Positions 18,480-27,906 are shown, counted from the stretch's first letter. The stretch is DNA of 64,000 nucleotides from Simiduia aestuariiviva (GCF_014192475.1 NZ_JACHXZ010000001.1:916110-980109); one strand, 5' to 3'. Notes: generated by a model not told the origin, from the letters alone. A program made the numbers and translations.

Positions 18480-20540
18480 TTACTGGGGGTGGGCCTTGCT
18501 GTTGGCTGGGCTCGGCCCCCCATGTTGCTCAAACCACCACAAAATATAGGCCACTTTATGCATTAAATTAGAGGGGCGTGCAGCGATGCTGTGGCCGGCA
18601 TTGGGAATGCGTACCATCGCGGTTTTGACGCCGGCAAGCTTTAACGCTTGGTAATATTGCTCGGTTTCCGACATGGGTGTGCGGTAGTCGGCTTCGCCGG
18701 TGAGCAACATCGTTGGGGTGGTGACCTTGCCCACATAACTTATGGGCGAGCGGGCCATGTATTGCGCAATATCTTCCCAGGGTTTTTTAGCGAACCAGTA
18801 GCGCGAAAAGTAGGGGTACTTATCAGCGGTCAAACTAAAACTAAACCAATTGATGACAGGTTTGGCCACAACCGCGGCTTTAAAGCGATCTGTGTGGCCC
18901 ACAATCCATGCCGTGAGTACACCGCCGCCGCTGCCGCCGGTCACAAATAATTGATCGGCATTTACAAAGCCTTTTGCGATGACTTGATCAACCGCGTCCA
19001 TTAAGTCGTTGTAATCTTTGGAAGGGTAGTTGTGGTGAATTTCATTTACAAAGTCCGGCCCGTAGGAGTCACTGCCACGCGGGTTGGCGTAAACCACCAC
19101 GTAGCCCGCGGCGGCAAACAATTGCAGCTCGGCAGAAAAACGCGGCCCGTAGTTGGCCACGGGGCCGCCGTGAATTTCCAGCATGAGCGGGTATTTTTTC
19201 GCGGGGTCAAAATTCGGCGGGTAAACAATCCAGGCCTGCAGCGGCAGTTTATCCAGGCTCGATTGGTAGTTGAGCTCCTCTATCTCACCCAGTTGTACGT
19301 GCCGAGAAAAGTCATCGTTGAGTTGGGTGAGTTGGCGCGCCTTACCTTTGCTGACGTCAGCCAGCGCAACTTCGGCAGGGCGCGACACATCGTTGTGTGT
19401 GAAGGCCACGTGATTGCCCACGACACTAAAATCGCCACTGGCATAGGGGCGTCCGAGGGTGGTGCCACCCACTGCGCGACTCAATAATTTGCGTTTGCCT
19501 TTGCGTGGCTGCCACGCCAGATGGGTTTCACCGTGATCGTCGTAACTGATTACCAACCCTTTGCCATCGGGGCGCCATTGCGCGTCATTGATATCGCGAT
19601 CGAGGTCGTCGGTAAGCACGCTCACCACGCCGCTGTTAATATCCAGCAGATGCAATCGGGTGACTTCGTAGAGGCGCAATTGATCTTCAAAGCCTAAAAA
19701 CGCGAGTGTTTTGCCATCGGGTGACAGGCGGGGGTGCGTGTCAGGGCCGTTGCGATCTAGAATTTTTTCTACCGCTAGGCTATCCAGCGCGAGTCGATAG
19801 AGCGCGCTGTCAATGGGCGCGCCCTCCCGATCTGCCACCGCTGAAAAATATAAAAATTTGCCGTCCGGCGAGGGTTCCACGTGTCCGAAGTGATGCATGT
19901 CTGCATGGGTGAGCTGTCGGGCGCTGCCGCCGTTGGCGTCGATACTGAATATTTGTTGAAAACCGGATTTAAGATAGCCTACACCATCGATGCGGTAGTA
20001 GGTTTCATCAATAAATATGGGCGGCTTAGCCCATTTTGCCTGCTCGGGTTTACCCTTTAGTGCGATCGGTGGTTTGGCCGCGCGATTGACAAATTGGGTG
20101 AAAAATAACTGCTTGCCATCGGGGCTCCAAGTAAGCTGACTGGGTCCGCTGGTGAGTTGCGAGATGACAGCTGTGCGGCCTGAGTCGAGCCATAGCATGT
20201 GAATTTGTGCACTGCCTGTGCGGTTTGAAATAAACGCCAAACGCTTGCCGTCCGGTGACAGTCTGGGGGAGTCGTCGTTGTAGAGGCCACTCGTTAAGGG
20301 TTCAGTGTGACCTGTTTTTACGGCTACCTGCCACAGGTTACTGCGCTTTTTATCGGCCTGGTGGTCAAAATAGTTGCGCACGAAGATGACGTGTTTACCG
20401 TCGGGATGAGGCTGGGGGTTGCTGGCGTACTCCAGTTGAAACACATCTGTCAGTTGCATGGGAGCGGCGTTCACTAGACCGGCCATAAATAGGCAGAGTG
20501 CGCCGCACAGCAGTGCGGCGGTTCGACGTAAAAACGGCAT
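18480..20540 (-). CDS. Exported S9 prolyl-oligopeptidase-family peptidase (S9C type)
   Basis: 686 residues; signal peptide AALLCGALCLFMAGLVNA. A seven-bladed WD40-like propeller (repeated SPDGK motifs such as RLSPDGKRLAFISN, WSPDGKQLFFTQF) covers about residues 30-420, then the hydrolase domain with EIHGGPVANYG, GGSGGG (Ser537), TGEADYRTP (Asp618) and NAGHS (His650). This is the acylaminoacyl-peptidase/S9C layout, different from the DPP-IV-like paralogue at 5932. It likely degrades oligopeptides in the periplasm. AAGGATAA precedes the ATG. Confidence 0.93.
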   Translation of the reverse strand: MPFLRRTAALLCGALCLFMAGLVNAAPMQLTDVFQLEYASNPQPHPDGKHVIFVRNYFDHQADKKRSNLWQVAVKTGHTEPLTSGLYNDDSPRLSPDGKRLAFISNRTGSAQIHMLWLDSGRTAVISQLTSGPSQLTWSPDGKQLFFTQFVNRAAKPPIALKGKPEQAKWAKPPIFIDETYYRIDGVGYLKSGFQQIFSIDANGGSARQLTHADMHHFGHVEPSPDGKFLYFSAVADREGAPIDSALYRLALDSLAVEKILDRNGPDTHPRLSPDGKTLAFLGFEDQLRLYEVTRLHLLDINSGVVSVLTDDLDRDINDAQWRPDGKGLVISYDDHGETHLAWQPRKGKRKLLSRAVGGTTLGRPYASGDFSVVGNHVAFTHNDVSRPAEVALADVSKGKARQLTQLNDDFSRHVQLGEIEELNYQSSLDKLPLQAWIVYPPNFDPAKKYPLMLEIHGGPVANYGPRFSAELQLFAAAGYVVVYANPRGSDSYGPDFVNEIHHNYPSKDYNDLMDAVDQVIAKGFVNADQLFVTGGSGGGVLTAWIVGHTDRFKAAVVAKPVINWFSFSLTADKYPYFSRYWFAKKPWEDIAQYMARSPISYVGKVTTPTMLLTGEADYRTPMSETEQYYQALKLAGVKTAMVRIPNAGHSIAARPSNLMHKVAYILWWFEQHGGPSPANSKAHPQ

Positions 20541-20617
20541 ACTATTATCCTTATTGTGTTGGATTGATATTCTCGTGCGCAGTGTTGCAGCTAATCATAG
20601 TTCAATAGGGGCCGGCG

Positions 20618-21148
20618 CTACACTGGCGACTGGCCTAGCTGGTCAGCTAGGCTGCGTGCCATTACCAGCGTGTTGGGCAGTGGGCACGCGTGCGCCTCGG
20701 CTGCGATCGCTTTAAATTGAAGATCCAATAAAAGTTGGCGCGAACGTAAATTCTTTAAATTGACCATGGCCCACAGGTGTGGCCAGTGTTGAATATTCGC
20801 TTGGGACAATATCGCGCGGGCAGCTTCGCGGGCTAAACCGAGGCCTCGGCCGGCGGGTAAAAATCCATAGCCCAAGTCCGGTGCGTCAAAATAGGGGCGT
20901 TGCAGTAGCCCGCAGGTGCCCAACCATTGGTCTGAATCGCGCAGTCGCACGGCATAGTTAGTGATACCTTGAACTTGAGCGGGGATTGCGGTGCTGGCGA
21001 TATAGTCCTCGCACTGTGCCACCGTGCGCAGGCCCTTATCGCCGACAAATCGCAAGAAGTCGGGGTCGTTAAATAGGTCTAGCAAGAGTGGAGCATGGGC
21101 CTTCGCCAGCGGTACGAGTTCCAACCTTTCAGTGCGCAATAGGGCCAT
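20618..21148 (-). CDS. GNAT-family N-acetyltransferase (RimJ/RimL-like)
   Basis: 176 residues from the ATG at 21148 (MALLRTERLELVPL), the typical start of RimJ/RimL-type acetyltransferases; an in-frame ATG at 21199 would add 17 residues. Neither has a strong ribosome binding site. Motifs: TERLELVPL, GTCGLLQRPYFDAPDLGYGFLPAGRGLGLAREAARAIL (acetyl-CoA binding Q/RxxGxG/A region), NLKNLRSRQLLLDLQF. It transfers acetyl from acetyl-CoA to an amine, often a ribosomal protein N terminus or small molecule. The substrate is unknown. Confidence 0.85.
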   Translation of the reverse strand: MALLRTERLELVPLAKAHAPLLLDLFNDPDFLRFVGDKGLRTVAQCEDYIASTAIPAQVQGITNYAVRLRDSDQWLGTCGLLQRPYFDAPDLGYGFLPAGRGLGLAREAARAILSQANIQHWPHLWAMVNLKNLRSRQLLLDLQFKAIAAEAHACPLPNTLVMARSLADQLGQSPV

Positions 21149-21305
21149 AGTGGTTTCGCTGTGATGAGAATGCCTAGTAAAAGGACGTAGTAATTCCATT
21201 GAACATCAGTCGTTTCTACCACTGAATTTGGGCGGTAATGCCACTGAAACTCGCGGCCTGACTGCTACACTCAGGCGCATCGTGAATGTATTTTAAGAGG
21301 CTAAC

Positions 21306-22070
21306 ATGTCTGAGCACATTGTTATTGGGCGCGAACAGCGCATTTTGCACCTCCAGTTCAATCGGCCCGAGCGCAAAAACGCCATTACCCGGGCTATGTA
21401 CTCGCAATTGGCGCAGGCGTTAAATGACGCGGCGCAAGATCCGGAAGTTCGGGTGGCGCTCATCACCGGCACCGAAGATTGCTTCACCTCCGGCAATGAC
21501 TTGCAGGACTTTTTGGCGGGCGGCGAATTGAATGCCGATAACCCCGTGGTTCAATTTTTGATGGCCCTAATGACCTTTCCGAAGCCGGTAGTGGCTGCTG
21601 TGTCTGGCGCTGCAGTGGGAATTGGCACGACCTTGCTGCTGCAGTGCGATCTGGCCTATGCCGATGACAGTGCGAAGTTTCAGATGCCCTTTGTCAATTT
21701 AGGTTTGGTGCCAGAGTTTGCGTCCAGCCTATTGGTGCCACGGCTGGTGGGGCAGGTGCGCGCGGCTGAGCTGTTGTTGTTGGGCGAAAGCTTTGGCGCG
21801 CAGCAGGCCGCTGCCATGGGATTTATCAATGGGGTAGAAGCCCATCCGCTGCAAAAAGCCCGCGCCCAGGCGGAGCGCTTGGCCGCACAGCCGCCAGCGG
21901 CAGTGCGTGCCACCAAGGCGCTGTTGCGTGCGCCGCTGATGGCTGAATCACAAGCGGTAATGCAAGCTGAATTTAAAGGCTTTGGTGAAGGCTTAGCAGG
22001 GGCTGAATTCAAAGAGGCCGCCACGGCATTTTTTGAAAAGCGCAAACCCGATTTTTCATCATTTTCTTAA
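21306..22070 (+). CDS. Enoyl-CoA hydratase/isomerase family protein
   Basis: 254 residues. Crotonase fold: RPERKNAITRAMYSQLAQAL near residue 20, SGNDLQDFLAGGE (first oxyanion strand) near 62, AAVSGAAVGIGTTLLLQCDLAYA near 97, and FVNLGLVPEFASSLLVPRLVG near 130. The position after NLG is hydrophobic rather than a second Glu (LGLVPE keeps one Glu), so isomerase or hydratase cannot be separated. It sits 24 bases upstream of a 2,4-dienoyl-CoA-reductase-like gene; together they suggest oxidation of unsaturated fatty acids. Confidence 0.88.
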   Translation: MSEHIVIGREQRILHLQFNRPERKNAITRAMYSQLAQALNDAAQDPEVRVALITGTEDCFTSGNDLQDFLAGGELNADNPVVQFLMALMTFPKPVVAAVSGAAVGIGTTLLLQCDLAYADDSAKFQMPFVNLGLVPEFASSLLVPRLVGQVRAAELLLLGESFGAQQAAAMGFINGVEAHPLQKARAQAERLAAQPPAAVRATKALLRAPLMAESQAVMQAEFKGFGEGLAGAEFKEAATAFFEKRKPDFSSFS

Positions 22071-22094
22071 ATAGCGGTAAGCGAGGAGCGCGAC

Positions 22095-22910
22095 ATGAGT
22101 ATTACGCTTGATTTTTCTGGAAAGAATGTGTTGGTCGTTGGCGGCACCAGTGGTATCAATCGCGGCGTGGCTGAGTTATTTGCTAAGCACGGCGCGCGCG
22201 TAGCCGTTGCCAGCCGATCGCAAGATAAAGTAGACGACACAGTGGCTGCGCTCAAAGCGCTCGGTAGCGATGCCATGGGCTTTGCGGCCGATGTGCGCCA
22301 GCCGGATGCAATAAAGGCCGGCGTGGCACAGGTACATGCCGCGTTCGGTGATTTTGACGTGGTGGTCTCTGGCGCGGCAGGTAACTTTCCCGCCACGGCC
22401 ATGGGCATGTCGACCAATGCATTTAAAGCGGTAATCGATATCGACTTATTGGGCACCTTTCATGTGATGCAGGCGGTGTTTCCGCACCTGCGCAAACCCG
22501 GTGCCAGCGTCATCAACATTTCGGCGCCCCAGGCCTTTATTCCCATGGAAGCGCAAAGCCATGTGTGTGCGGCCAAGGCGGGCGTGGACATGATTACCCG
22601 CACGCTCTCACTGGAATGGGGGCCTAGCGGCGTGCGTATTAATTCCATCGTGCCCGGGCCCATTGATAAAACTGAAGGCATGGCGCGCCTTGCGCCCACG
22701 GATGAGATGCGCGCGGCCTGTGTGGAGTCGGTACCGCTCAAGCGCATGGGCAGTACGGAAGACATTGGCAATGCCTGTCTCTTTTTGGCCAGCGAGCTGG
22801 GCAGCTATGTGAGCGGTGTAGTGCTGCCGGTGGATGGCGGCTGGGCGCAAAATGGCGCGGGCAGCATGAGTGCATCGCTGGCGGCGTTCGCGCGCATGAG
22901 CGAGAAGTAA
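22095..22910 (+). CDS. SDR oxidoreductase, 2,4-dienoyl-CoA reductase-like
   Basis: 271 residues. Rossmann motif GGTSGINRG near residue 17 and GAAGNFPA near 94 are as in 2,4-dienoyl-CoA reductases, as are DIDLLGTF, EWGPSGVRINSIVPGPI and TEGMARL. At the site where classical SDRs have YxxxK it reads HVCAAK, so the usual Tyr is absent while Lys is kept; this is characteristic of the peroxisomal/bacterial dienoyl-CoA reductase branch. Expected role: NADPH reduction of 2,4-dienoyl-CoA during beta-oxidation of unsaturated acids, consistent with the enoyl-CoA hydratase gene just upstream. GAGGAG precedes the ATG. Confidence 0.83.
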   Translation: MSITLDFSGKNVLVVGGTSGINRGVAELFAKHGARVAVASRSQDKVDDTVAALKALGSDAMGFAADVRQPDAIKAGVAQVHAAFGDFDVVVSGAAGNFPATAMGMSTNAFKAVIDIDLLGTFHVMQAVFPHLRKPGASVINISAPQAFIPMEAQSHVCAAKAGVDMITRTLSLEWGPSGVRINSIVPGPIDKTEGMARLAPTDEMRAACVESVPLKRMGSTEDIGNACLFLASELGSYVSGVVLPVDGGWAQNGAGSMSASLAAFARMSEK

Positions 22911-22928
22911 GCAAGGATTTTGATTGTC

Positions 22929-22954
22929 TGGCGGCTTTTTGCCGCCATTTTTTT
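22929..22954 (+). terminator. Rho-independent terminator of the beta-oxidation pair
   Basis: TGGCGGC / GCCGCCA arms around TTTTT, followed directly by seven T. It is 18 bases after the stop of the dienoyl-CoA-reductase-like gene. Confidence 0.85.
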
Positions 22955-23083
22955 GGCTGAAAAACGGTGCCGGCTCGGTGTTCATTATTTCGTTAAGGCC
23001 GTCGTATTAAGCCGCGCTTGAGTCGGGCACAATGCAAGTCAATGTGGCATCCCACACAATAACAATGAGGGGAGGGAGCTAGG

Positions 23084-24571
23084 ATGAAATTTTCTGAATA
23101 CTGCCAGTACGATGGCTTGGGTTTAGCGGAGCTGGTGCGCAAGGGTGAGGTGACCCCGACGCAATTGTTGCACACGGCGGCGCAGCGGTTGGAGGCGGTC
23201 AACCCGCAACTCAATGCCGTCATACACACGTTTTTAACGGCCGCTGAGGCCCGCGCGCGCAAACCGCTGCCCGCTGGGCCCTTTGCCGGGGTGCCTTTCA
23301 TTTTGAAAGACCTGCTCGACGATTTGGCCGGTGAACCCACAAGCCTCGGCAGTGCTCAGGTGCGTTGGTTTCCCGAGCAAAATGCCGAGATCGTCAATCG
23401 CTACTTGAAGGCGGGGCTGGTGCCCTTCGCCAAATCAAATTTGCCCGAATTTGGCTTGATGATCACCACGGAATCCAAAGCCTTTGGCCCGGCGCACAAT
23501 CCATGGAAGCTCGGTTACAGTACCGGCGGTTCCAGTGGTGGGTCCGCGGCGGCGGTGGCCGCGCGGGTGGTGCCCATGGCTTCGGCCAACGATGGCGGCG
23601 GGTCAATTCGCTTTCCCGCAGCCTGTTGTGGGGTGTTCGGTCTCAAACCTTCGCGCGGTCGCAACCCCACTGGCCCGCTCGATGCCGAAGGCTGGGATGG
23701 GGCCATCGCCGGGCACCCGATCACTTTGTCGGTGCGCGATAGCGCCGCCATGCTCGACAGCTTGGCGGGGCCAGAACTGGGCGCAGGCTTCGCGGTGCCT
23801 GCGCCAGCGCCAGCACAATCTTTTTTGACAACCCTAGACGCGCCGCTGAAACCCCTGCGCATCGGTTATTCGGACCGGCCCATGGTGCCGGCACAGGTGT
23901 CGCCAGAGGCCAAAGCGGCATTGGCAAACACCGTTAAATTGTTAAAAGACTTGGGCCATCACGTGGAAGAGGCCCACCCCGAAATCGACGCCGAGCAGAT
24001 GTGGCAAGATTTTATGATTGTTATCAGCGGCCATACCGCCGCCAAAGTGAATCAAATTAAGGCCATTTGGGGGGCGAAGGTAGCAGGGAGTCTGGAGCCT
24101 GGTACTTTAAGTGCCGCCATGTTGGGTCGCTCGTTCACCAGTGCCGATGTGGCCCAAGCGAAAGAGGGGTGGCATCAGGTGCGCCATGCCATGGCCCGCT
24201 ATTTGTCGCGCTACGACCTGCTGCTCACACCCACGTTGATTGGAGAGCCCGCCGCCCATGGCGTCATTCCACCTTCGGCTTTTGAATCCTTTCAAATGCG
24301 CCTTGGGCATCGCCTGCCCATGGGCAAACTGTTGATGAAGTCGGGCCTGCTATTTTCTTTGTCGGAACGGGTGTTGAGCCGCATGGCCTTTACCCTGATG
24401 GGCAATGTGACCGGCCTGCCCGCAATGTCTGTGCCCTTGCATTGGACCCCAAACGGGTTGCCACTCGGCTCACAGTTTGTGGGGCGCATGCTCGACGAAA
24501 GGCGCATGCTGCAATTGGCACGTCAGTTGGAAGTGGCACAGCCGTGGTTTGAGCGGCGCCCTCTGCTGTAA
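23084..24571 (+). CDS. Amidase (amidase signature family)
   Basis: 495 residues. The Ser-cisSer-Lys triad is visible: FILKDL (Lys75), STGGSSGGS (cis-Ser at 150/151) and [11 protein letters not shown] (Ser174). The N-terminal [17 protein letters not shown] and the C-terminal [14 protein letters not shown] are also family marks. It hydrolyses carboxylic amides; the substrate cannot be told. No tRNA amidotransferase partner genes are present, so it is not likely to be GatA. GGGGAGGGAG precedes the ATG. It converges with the methyltransferase gene, stops 23 bases apart. Confidence 0.92.
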   Translation: MKFSEYCQYDGLGLAELVRKGEVTPTQLLHTAAQRLEAVNPQLNAVIHTFLTAAEARARKPLPAGPFAGVPFILKDLLDDLAGEPTSLGSAQVRWFPEQNAEIVNRYLKAGLVPFAKSNLPEFGLMITTESKAFGPAHNPWKLGYSTGGSSGGSAAAVAARVVPMASANDGGGSIRFPAACCGVFGLKPSRGRNPTGPLDAEGWDGAIAGHPITLSVRDSAAMLDSLAGPELGAGFAVPAPAPAQSFLTTLDAPLKPLRIGYSDRPMVPAQVSPEAKAALANTVKLLKDLGHHVEEAHPEIDAEQMWQDFMIVISGHTAAKVNQIKAIWGAKVAGSLEPGTLSAAMLGRSFTSADVAQAKEGWHQVRHAMARYLSRYDLLLTPTLIGEPAAHGVIPPSAFESFQMRLGHRLPMGKLLMKSGLLFSLSERVLSRMAFTLMGNVTGLPAMSVPLHWTPNGLPLGSQFVGRMLDERRMLQLARQLEVAQPWFERRPLL

Positions 24572-24594
24572 CCTTTAGTCGCTGACTGTAAGCG

Positions 24595-25248
24595 TTAGCT
24601 GCGCGTGTATTGCAGCACTTTGCCTTTAAACGGTTGCGTTAAGTAAGGGGTGGCGTCGGGCGAATACTGGCTGTGGGTAAATCCCAATTGCACCATGCGC
24701 TTGCTAAATTTTGCGTGGTGCCCGCGGCCCGGATCGATGAGGATGACATCGCAGCGGGTATTGGCGTGTTGATTAATAAACGCGGCCAACATGGCGACAT
24801 GCTCACTTTCGTACAGTAGATCGCTGCCTATGATTAAATCAAACAAGCCCAAGTCGCCCATGGGATCGGCCCAACCCGTGCGAATAAACGGAATGGGATT
24901 GCCTGCATTGATGCGAGTATTTTCCTGCAAAAAGGCCTCGGCCTCCGGGTGGTAGTCGGTGGCCGTGATATCGGCAAGGCGTGCGTTGAGCACATGGCTT
25001 GAGAGTGCCATTCCGCAGCCCACTTCAAGAATGCGCTTACCCTCAACTTGATGGGTTTGCATCAGGTTGGCCAGTACTTGGCCAGAGGGCCACAGGGTCC
25101 CAAAGATGGGCCAGGTGGCCGAGCTGATACCAAGGTCTTCAGCGACGCCTTCATCGTCTGAAAACTGTTGATTGTCGAACAGGGTGCGCATATGCACCAG
25201 AGACTCGCCCACGGCGAGGGTTTGATAACGAAATTTGGGCTTGGCCAT
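24595..25248 (-). CDS. SAM-dependent methyltransferase (Methyltransf_16-like)
   Basis: 217 residues. LWPSGQVLANLMQTHQ followed by RILEVGCGMALSSHVL (motif I, near residue 73), ITATDYHPEAEAFLQEN, FDLIIGSDLLYE and DVILIDPGRG. This is the layout of class I methyltransferases related to the METTL21/Methyltransf_16 group, whose members modify protein lysines or small molecules. The target is unknown. It stands alone. Confidence 0.82.
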   Translation of the reverse strand: MAKPKFRYQTLAVGESLVHMRTLFDNQQFSDDEGVAEDLGISSATWPIFGTLWPSGQVLANLMQTHQVEGKRILEVGCGMALSSHVLNARLADITATDYHPEAEAFLQENTRINAGNPIPFIRTGWADPMGDLGLFDLIIGSDLLYESEHVAMLAAFINQHANTRCDVILIDPGRGHHAKFSKRMVQLGFTHSQYSPDATPYLTQPFKGKVLQYTRS

Positions 25249-25360
25249 GGCGGGGTTTCATGTTGATGATGCCAGCGCCAATGGGCGCAAGGCTAGCGGA
25301 ACAGCTGGGCTCCAGCATACACTGAGAGCCCACTGAAGGCGACGCATTTTACGTTCGCAT

Positions 25361-25753
25361 TTAACCGTGATTGAGGAGTGCGATGCTGATCATCACCAAG
25401 CTCCACAGCACCATGATGGCATTGGCTAGGAAGCCCAAAACCATGCCGGGCGCTCGTTTTTCGGGGGCGTGTTCGTAGCAGCGAGCGAACCATAGGCGGC
25501 CCACTAAAAATGCCACACCCGGCACCCACACCCAAAAGTTGTGCACGTAAATACTGAACGCGACGGTGGCGGGAATAAAGATAATCAATTGTTCGAGCGT
25601 GTTGATCTGCACACGGTAAATTCGCTCGAAGGTTTCATCCCCTGTGGTTTTTGGCGCCGAGACGCCGTACTTGCCTCTAGCCCAGCCGACACGGGCGGAG
25701 AAAATCATGTACTGAATCAGTGCGAGGAGAATGATCGCAATTGCCATTTCCAT
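25361..25753 (-). CDS. MAPEG-family membrane protein
   Basis: 130 residues and four predicted membrane helices: AIAIILLALIQYMIFSARV, QLIIFIPATVAFSIYVHNF, WVWVPGVAFLVGRLWFARCYEH and MVLGFLANAIMVLWSLVMI. ERIYRVQINTLEQLIIFIPA matches the E-R-x-x-R-x-x-x-N-x-x-E core of MAPEG (membrane-associated eicosanoid/glutathione) proteins. It may have glutathione transferase activity. AAGGAAA lies upstream of the ATG. Confidence 0.88.
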   Translation of the reverse strand: MEMAIAIILLALIQYMIFSARVGWARGKYGVSAPKTTGDETFERIYRVQINTLEQLIIFIPATVAFSIYVHNFWVWVPGVAFLVGRLWFARCYEHAPEKRAPGMVLGFLANAIMVLWSLVMISIALLNHG

Positions 25754-25786
25754 AGTGTTTCCTTGTGGGTTGTGAAGTTATTGTTG

Positions 25787-26203
25787 TTACAAGCGCTGTA
25801 GTAAATTTGCCAAACAACCTTGCCAGCCCTGTTGGTGTTTGTCACAGCTTGTTTGGTCTACAAATTCCGAATGGGTGAGCGTGAGCGAAGATTGCGTCGC
25901 CGAAAGCGATTGGAAAGCGACGGTCACCTCCGTGGTGTGATCGCTGCCCTCCCAGCACCAACTAAAGCGCAACAGGGCCTCGTCTACGACTTCGAGGTAT
26001 GTACCGCCCACAATGTGTTGTTCGCCGTTATCCTCCTGCATCACTATTCGGTAGTGGCCTCCTGGCGTGACCTGCGCCTCTGCGCTTGGCACCGTCATAG
26101 TGCCGGGGGCAAACCAGCGCGCCAATTGTTCTGCCTGGGTCCACGCTCTGAACAGGGTGGCGACGGGCACCTCAAACGTTTCAGTGATTTCCAGTGTATG
26201 CAT
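25787..26203 (-). CDS. SRPBCC/AHSA1-domain protein
   Basis: 138 residues. The AHSA1-like helix-grip fold is shown by ITETFEVPVATLFRAWTQAEQLARWFAPG, GGHYRIVMQEDNGEQHIVGGTYLEV, LRFSWCWEG and SSLTLTHSEF. These proteins bind hydrophobic ligands in a cavity; no enzyme activity is implied. Its ATG lies three bases past the stop of the ArsR gene, and its ribosome binding site GAGGAT overlaps that gene's end, so the two are translationally linked. Such ArsR-SRPBCC pairs are widespread. Confidence 0.9.
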   Translation of the reverse strand: MHTLEITETFEVPVATLFRAWTQAEQLARWFAPGTMTVPSAEAQVTPGGHYRIVMQEDNGEQHIVGGTYLEVVDEALLRFSWCWEGSDHTTEVTVAFQSLSATQSSLTLTHSEFVDQTSCDKHQQGWQGCLANLLQRL

Positions 26204-26206
26204 GGG

Positions 26207-26533
26207 TTAATCCTCAGGTTGATTTAGATCATCGGCTAATGCTTGCAGTCGATTGCGCCAGAAATTGCGGTAGATGCTAATCCAATCGAGAGCCCCGGTA
26301 AGTTGTTCGGGCACTAAGCTGAACCAATGGGTGCGACCTGCCACACGGCGGCGCAGTAAACCCGCGGTTTCCAGCACTTTGATGTGCTTGGACACAGCGG
26401 CCAATGACATATCAATTCCCTGCGCCAGATCACCCACGGACTGCTCACCTTGAGTCAGGCGCTGCACCAGCAGGCGCCTTGTGGGGTCGGCGAGGGCCAT
26501 GAATACGCGGTCGAGTGGGTCGTTGCTGGGCAC
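26207..26533 (-). CDS. ArsR-family winged-helix repressor
   Basis: 108 residues from a GTG at 26533. DRVFMALADPTRRLLVQRL, SVGDLAQGIDMSLAAVSKHIKVLETAGLLRRRVAGRTHWFSL is the classic ArsR HTH. There is no metal-binding CxC, so it belongs to the non-metal branch usually paired with SRPBCC proteins. The palindromes just upstream (26551-26604) are its likely operators, giving autoregulation of the two-gene operon. Confidence 0.92.
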   Translation of the reverse strand: MPSNDPLDRVFMALADPTRRLLVQRLTQGEQSVGDLAQGIDMSLAAVSKHIKVLETAGLLRRRVAGRTHWFSLVPEQLTGALDWISIYRNFWRNRLQALADDLNQPED

Positions 26534-26550
26534 GGGTTCGCTCTTTATTT

Positions 26551-26604
26551 AACTAGTTGGTTGAATATCTCACCTGGGCGCCAGTTATTCAACCATTTGG
26601 TTTA
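26551..26604. promoter_or_regulatory. Paired ArsR-type operators upstream of the arsR/SRPBCC operon
   Basis: Two related palindromes, AACTAGTTGGTT at 26551 and AACCATTTGGTT at 26591, lie about 40 bases apart. The inner arms TGGTTGAATA (26558-26567) and TATTCAACCA (26586-26595) also form a larger inverted repeat. AACCA-TGGTT palindromes ahead of ArsR genes of this branch are typical autoregulatory sites. They also lie upstream of the divergent lipase gene. Confidence 0.65.
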
Positions 26605-26730
26605 ATTACGTGCGATTGTGCGACCAAGGTCGCATGGTGTGAGGCGCCCATTTGCTCTAGCGTGGGTAGTGTTGAGGTATCAGTTACAGGGCCTTTGGGC
26701 TAACAATAATGAACACTGATGAGGCAACCT

Positions 26731-27429
26731 ATGCAAATTAATAACTTCCTTAAGCGACTTTTAATCGGCTTCTCGCTCTTTGGCCCAGCCCTTGTGTGGG
26801 GCGCATGTGTCGACAATGTGGTGTTGGTGCACGGCAACACCGGCGATCCCAGTGATTGGTCGGCCACTTATGATGGTTTGTTGTCGCGCGGCTACAGCAG
26901 CAGTCAAATTTTTCGCCCTTCGTGGGGTTCCAAGTCTTGCGCCAGTTGCAACAACCATGCGGGTTCAGAAGAAACTCCTGTTCGCAACGCGATATCCACT
27001 GCTATAGGCCAAAGTTGTACGGGCAAAGTTGATGTTATCGGTCATTCCATGGGGGTGACGTTAGCTGCGCAGCAAATTATAAAGTTAGGTGTGCAAAATA
27101 AAGTGGATGCCTTTGTGGGTATTGCTGGTGCCTATCGGGGCTTATGGAATTGCGGCGTGTACCCCTATAACGTTTATAACAGCACCTGCGGTCGCGATGG
27201 TCTATCGGTGTCTAGTCCATTTTTAGATTGGCTTTATGGTCGAACCATTGCCAGCCGCGTGTATTCCATAAAAAGTTGGGTGGATCAAATCGTGTGCGGT
27301 TCGGGTACCTGCCGCGTGGGTGGTGTGCATTCAAGTCAAATTGCTGGCGAACGAGCGACTTATTCCTATAACTACGGCCATTTTGGATTGCAGCAATACA
27401 CAGTGAGCCGTCAACTTGACCTGCTGTAG
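26731..27429 (+). CDS. Secreted lipase (class 2-like triacylglycerol lipase/esterase)
   Basis: 232 residues from the ATG at 26731, which has GAGG six bases upstream; a more upstream ATG (26719) lacks one. Signal peptide LLIGFSLFGPALVWG-A. VVLVHGNTGDPSDW (oxyanion HG), DVIGHSMGVTLA with Ser106, and a C-terminal GHFGLQQ His. Several Cys (CASCNNHAG, CGVYPYNVYNSTCG, CGSGTCRVGG) suggest disulfides after export. It resembles small secreted lipases of the EstA/class 2 group. No lipase chaperone gene is present. Confidence 0.82.
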   Translation: MQINNFLKRLLIGFSLFGPALVWGACVDNVVLVHGNTGDPSDWSATYDGLLSRGYSSSQIFRPSWGSKSCASCNNHAGSEETPVRNAISTAIGQSCTGKVDVIGHSMGVTLAAQQIIKLGVQNKVDAFVGIAGAYRGLWNCGVYPYNVYNSTCGRDGLSVSSPFLDWLYGRTIASRVYSIKSWVDQIVCGSGTCRVGGVHSSQIAGERATYSYNYGHFGLQQYTVSRQLDLL

Positions 27430-27453
27430 ATGTGAATATTTTCCTCAAATTTC

Positions 27454-27480
27454 GGGCAGCCTTGGCTGCCCATTTTTTAT
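27454..27480 (+). terminator. Rho-independent terminator after the lipase gene
   Basis: GGGCAGCC / GGCTGCCC arms around TT, followed by ATTTTTTATT, 24 bases past the stop codon. Confidence 0.85.
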
Positions 27481-27633
27481 TGCGGCATTAAAACGGCAGC
27501 AGTTTCTACAAGGCGAGGAAAAAGGTTTAAGATGACCCGTGAGATTTATTTATCGATGGGAAGGCTGTGGGCAGGTGCTTAATGAGTGTCAAATATCGAT
27601 CTGTAAATCTTCGCTCTTAACGCAAACTACCCT

Positions 27634-27906
27634 CTACGGGTTTCGCCGCCTTTTGATGTCAACGGCGAGTTGCTTAAGCGCTAAATGCGCGAATACTTTA
27701 CTGGCCCAACCCCAAAATAAAATTAACGGTAGCAAACCCGCGATGATGACCAGTGCACCGTCCGCCACCTGCAGTAAATCGGCCACATAGGGGCGCAACC
27801 AAGGCAGCGATTGCCCTCGAGCGAGATCCCACAGCAGTAACAGATACCAAATCGAGAGCGTCAAACTCGCCGTAAGAAAGAGTTGACGTTTTAATCTGAC
27901 GGACAC
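27634..27906 (-). CDS. Small two-TM membrane protein of unknown function
   Basis: 90 residues. Two hydrophobic helices (LFLTASLTLSIWYLLLLWDLA and ALVIIAGLLPLILFWGWASKVF) with a short loop and basic ends (VRLKRQ, IKRRRNP). No family is recognised. The gene is isolated, with the terminator of the lipase on one side and the PHB depolymerase end on the other. Confidence 0.55.
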   Translation of the reverse strand: MSVRLKRQLFLTASLTLSIWYLLLLWDLARGQSLPWLRPYVADLLQVADGALVIIAGLLPLILFWGWASKVFAHLALKQLAVDIKRRRNP

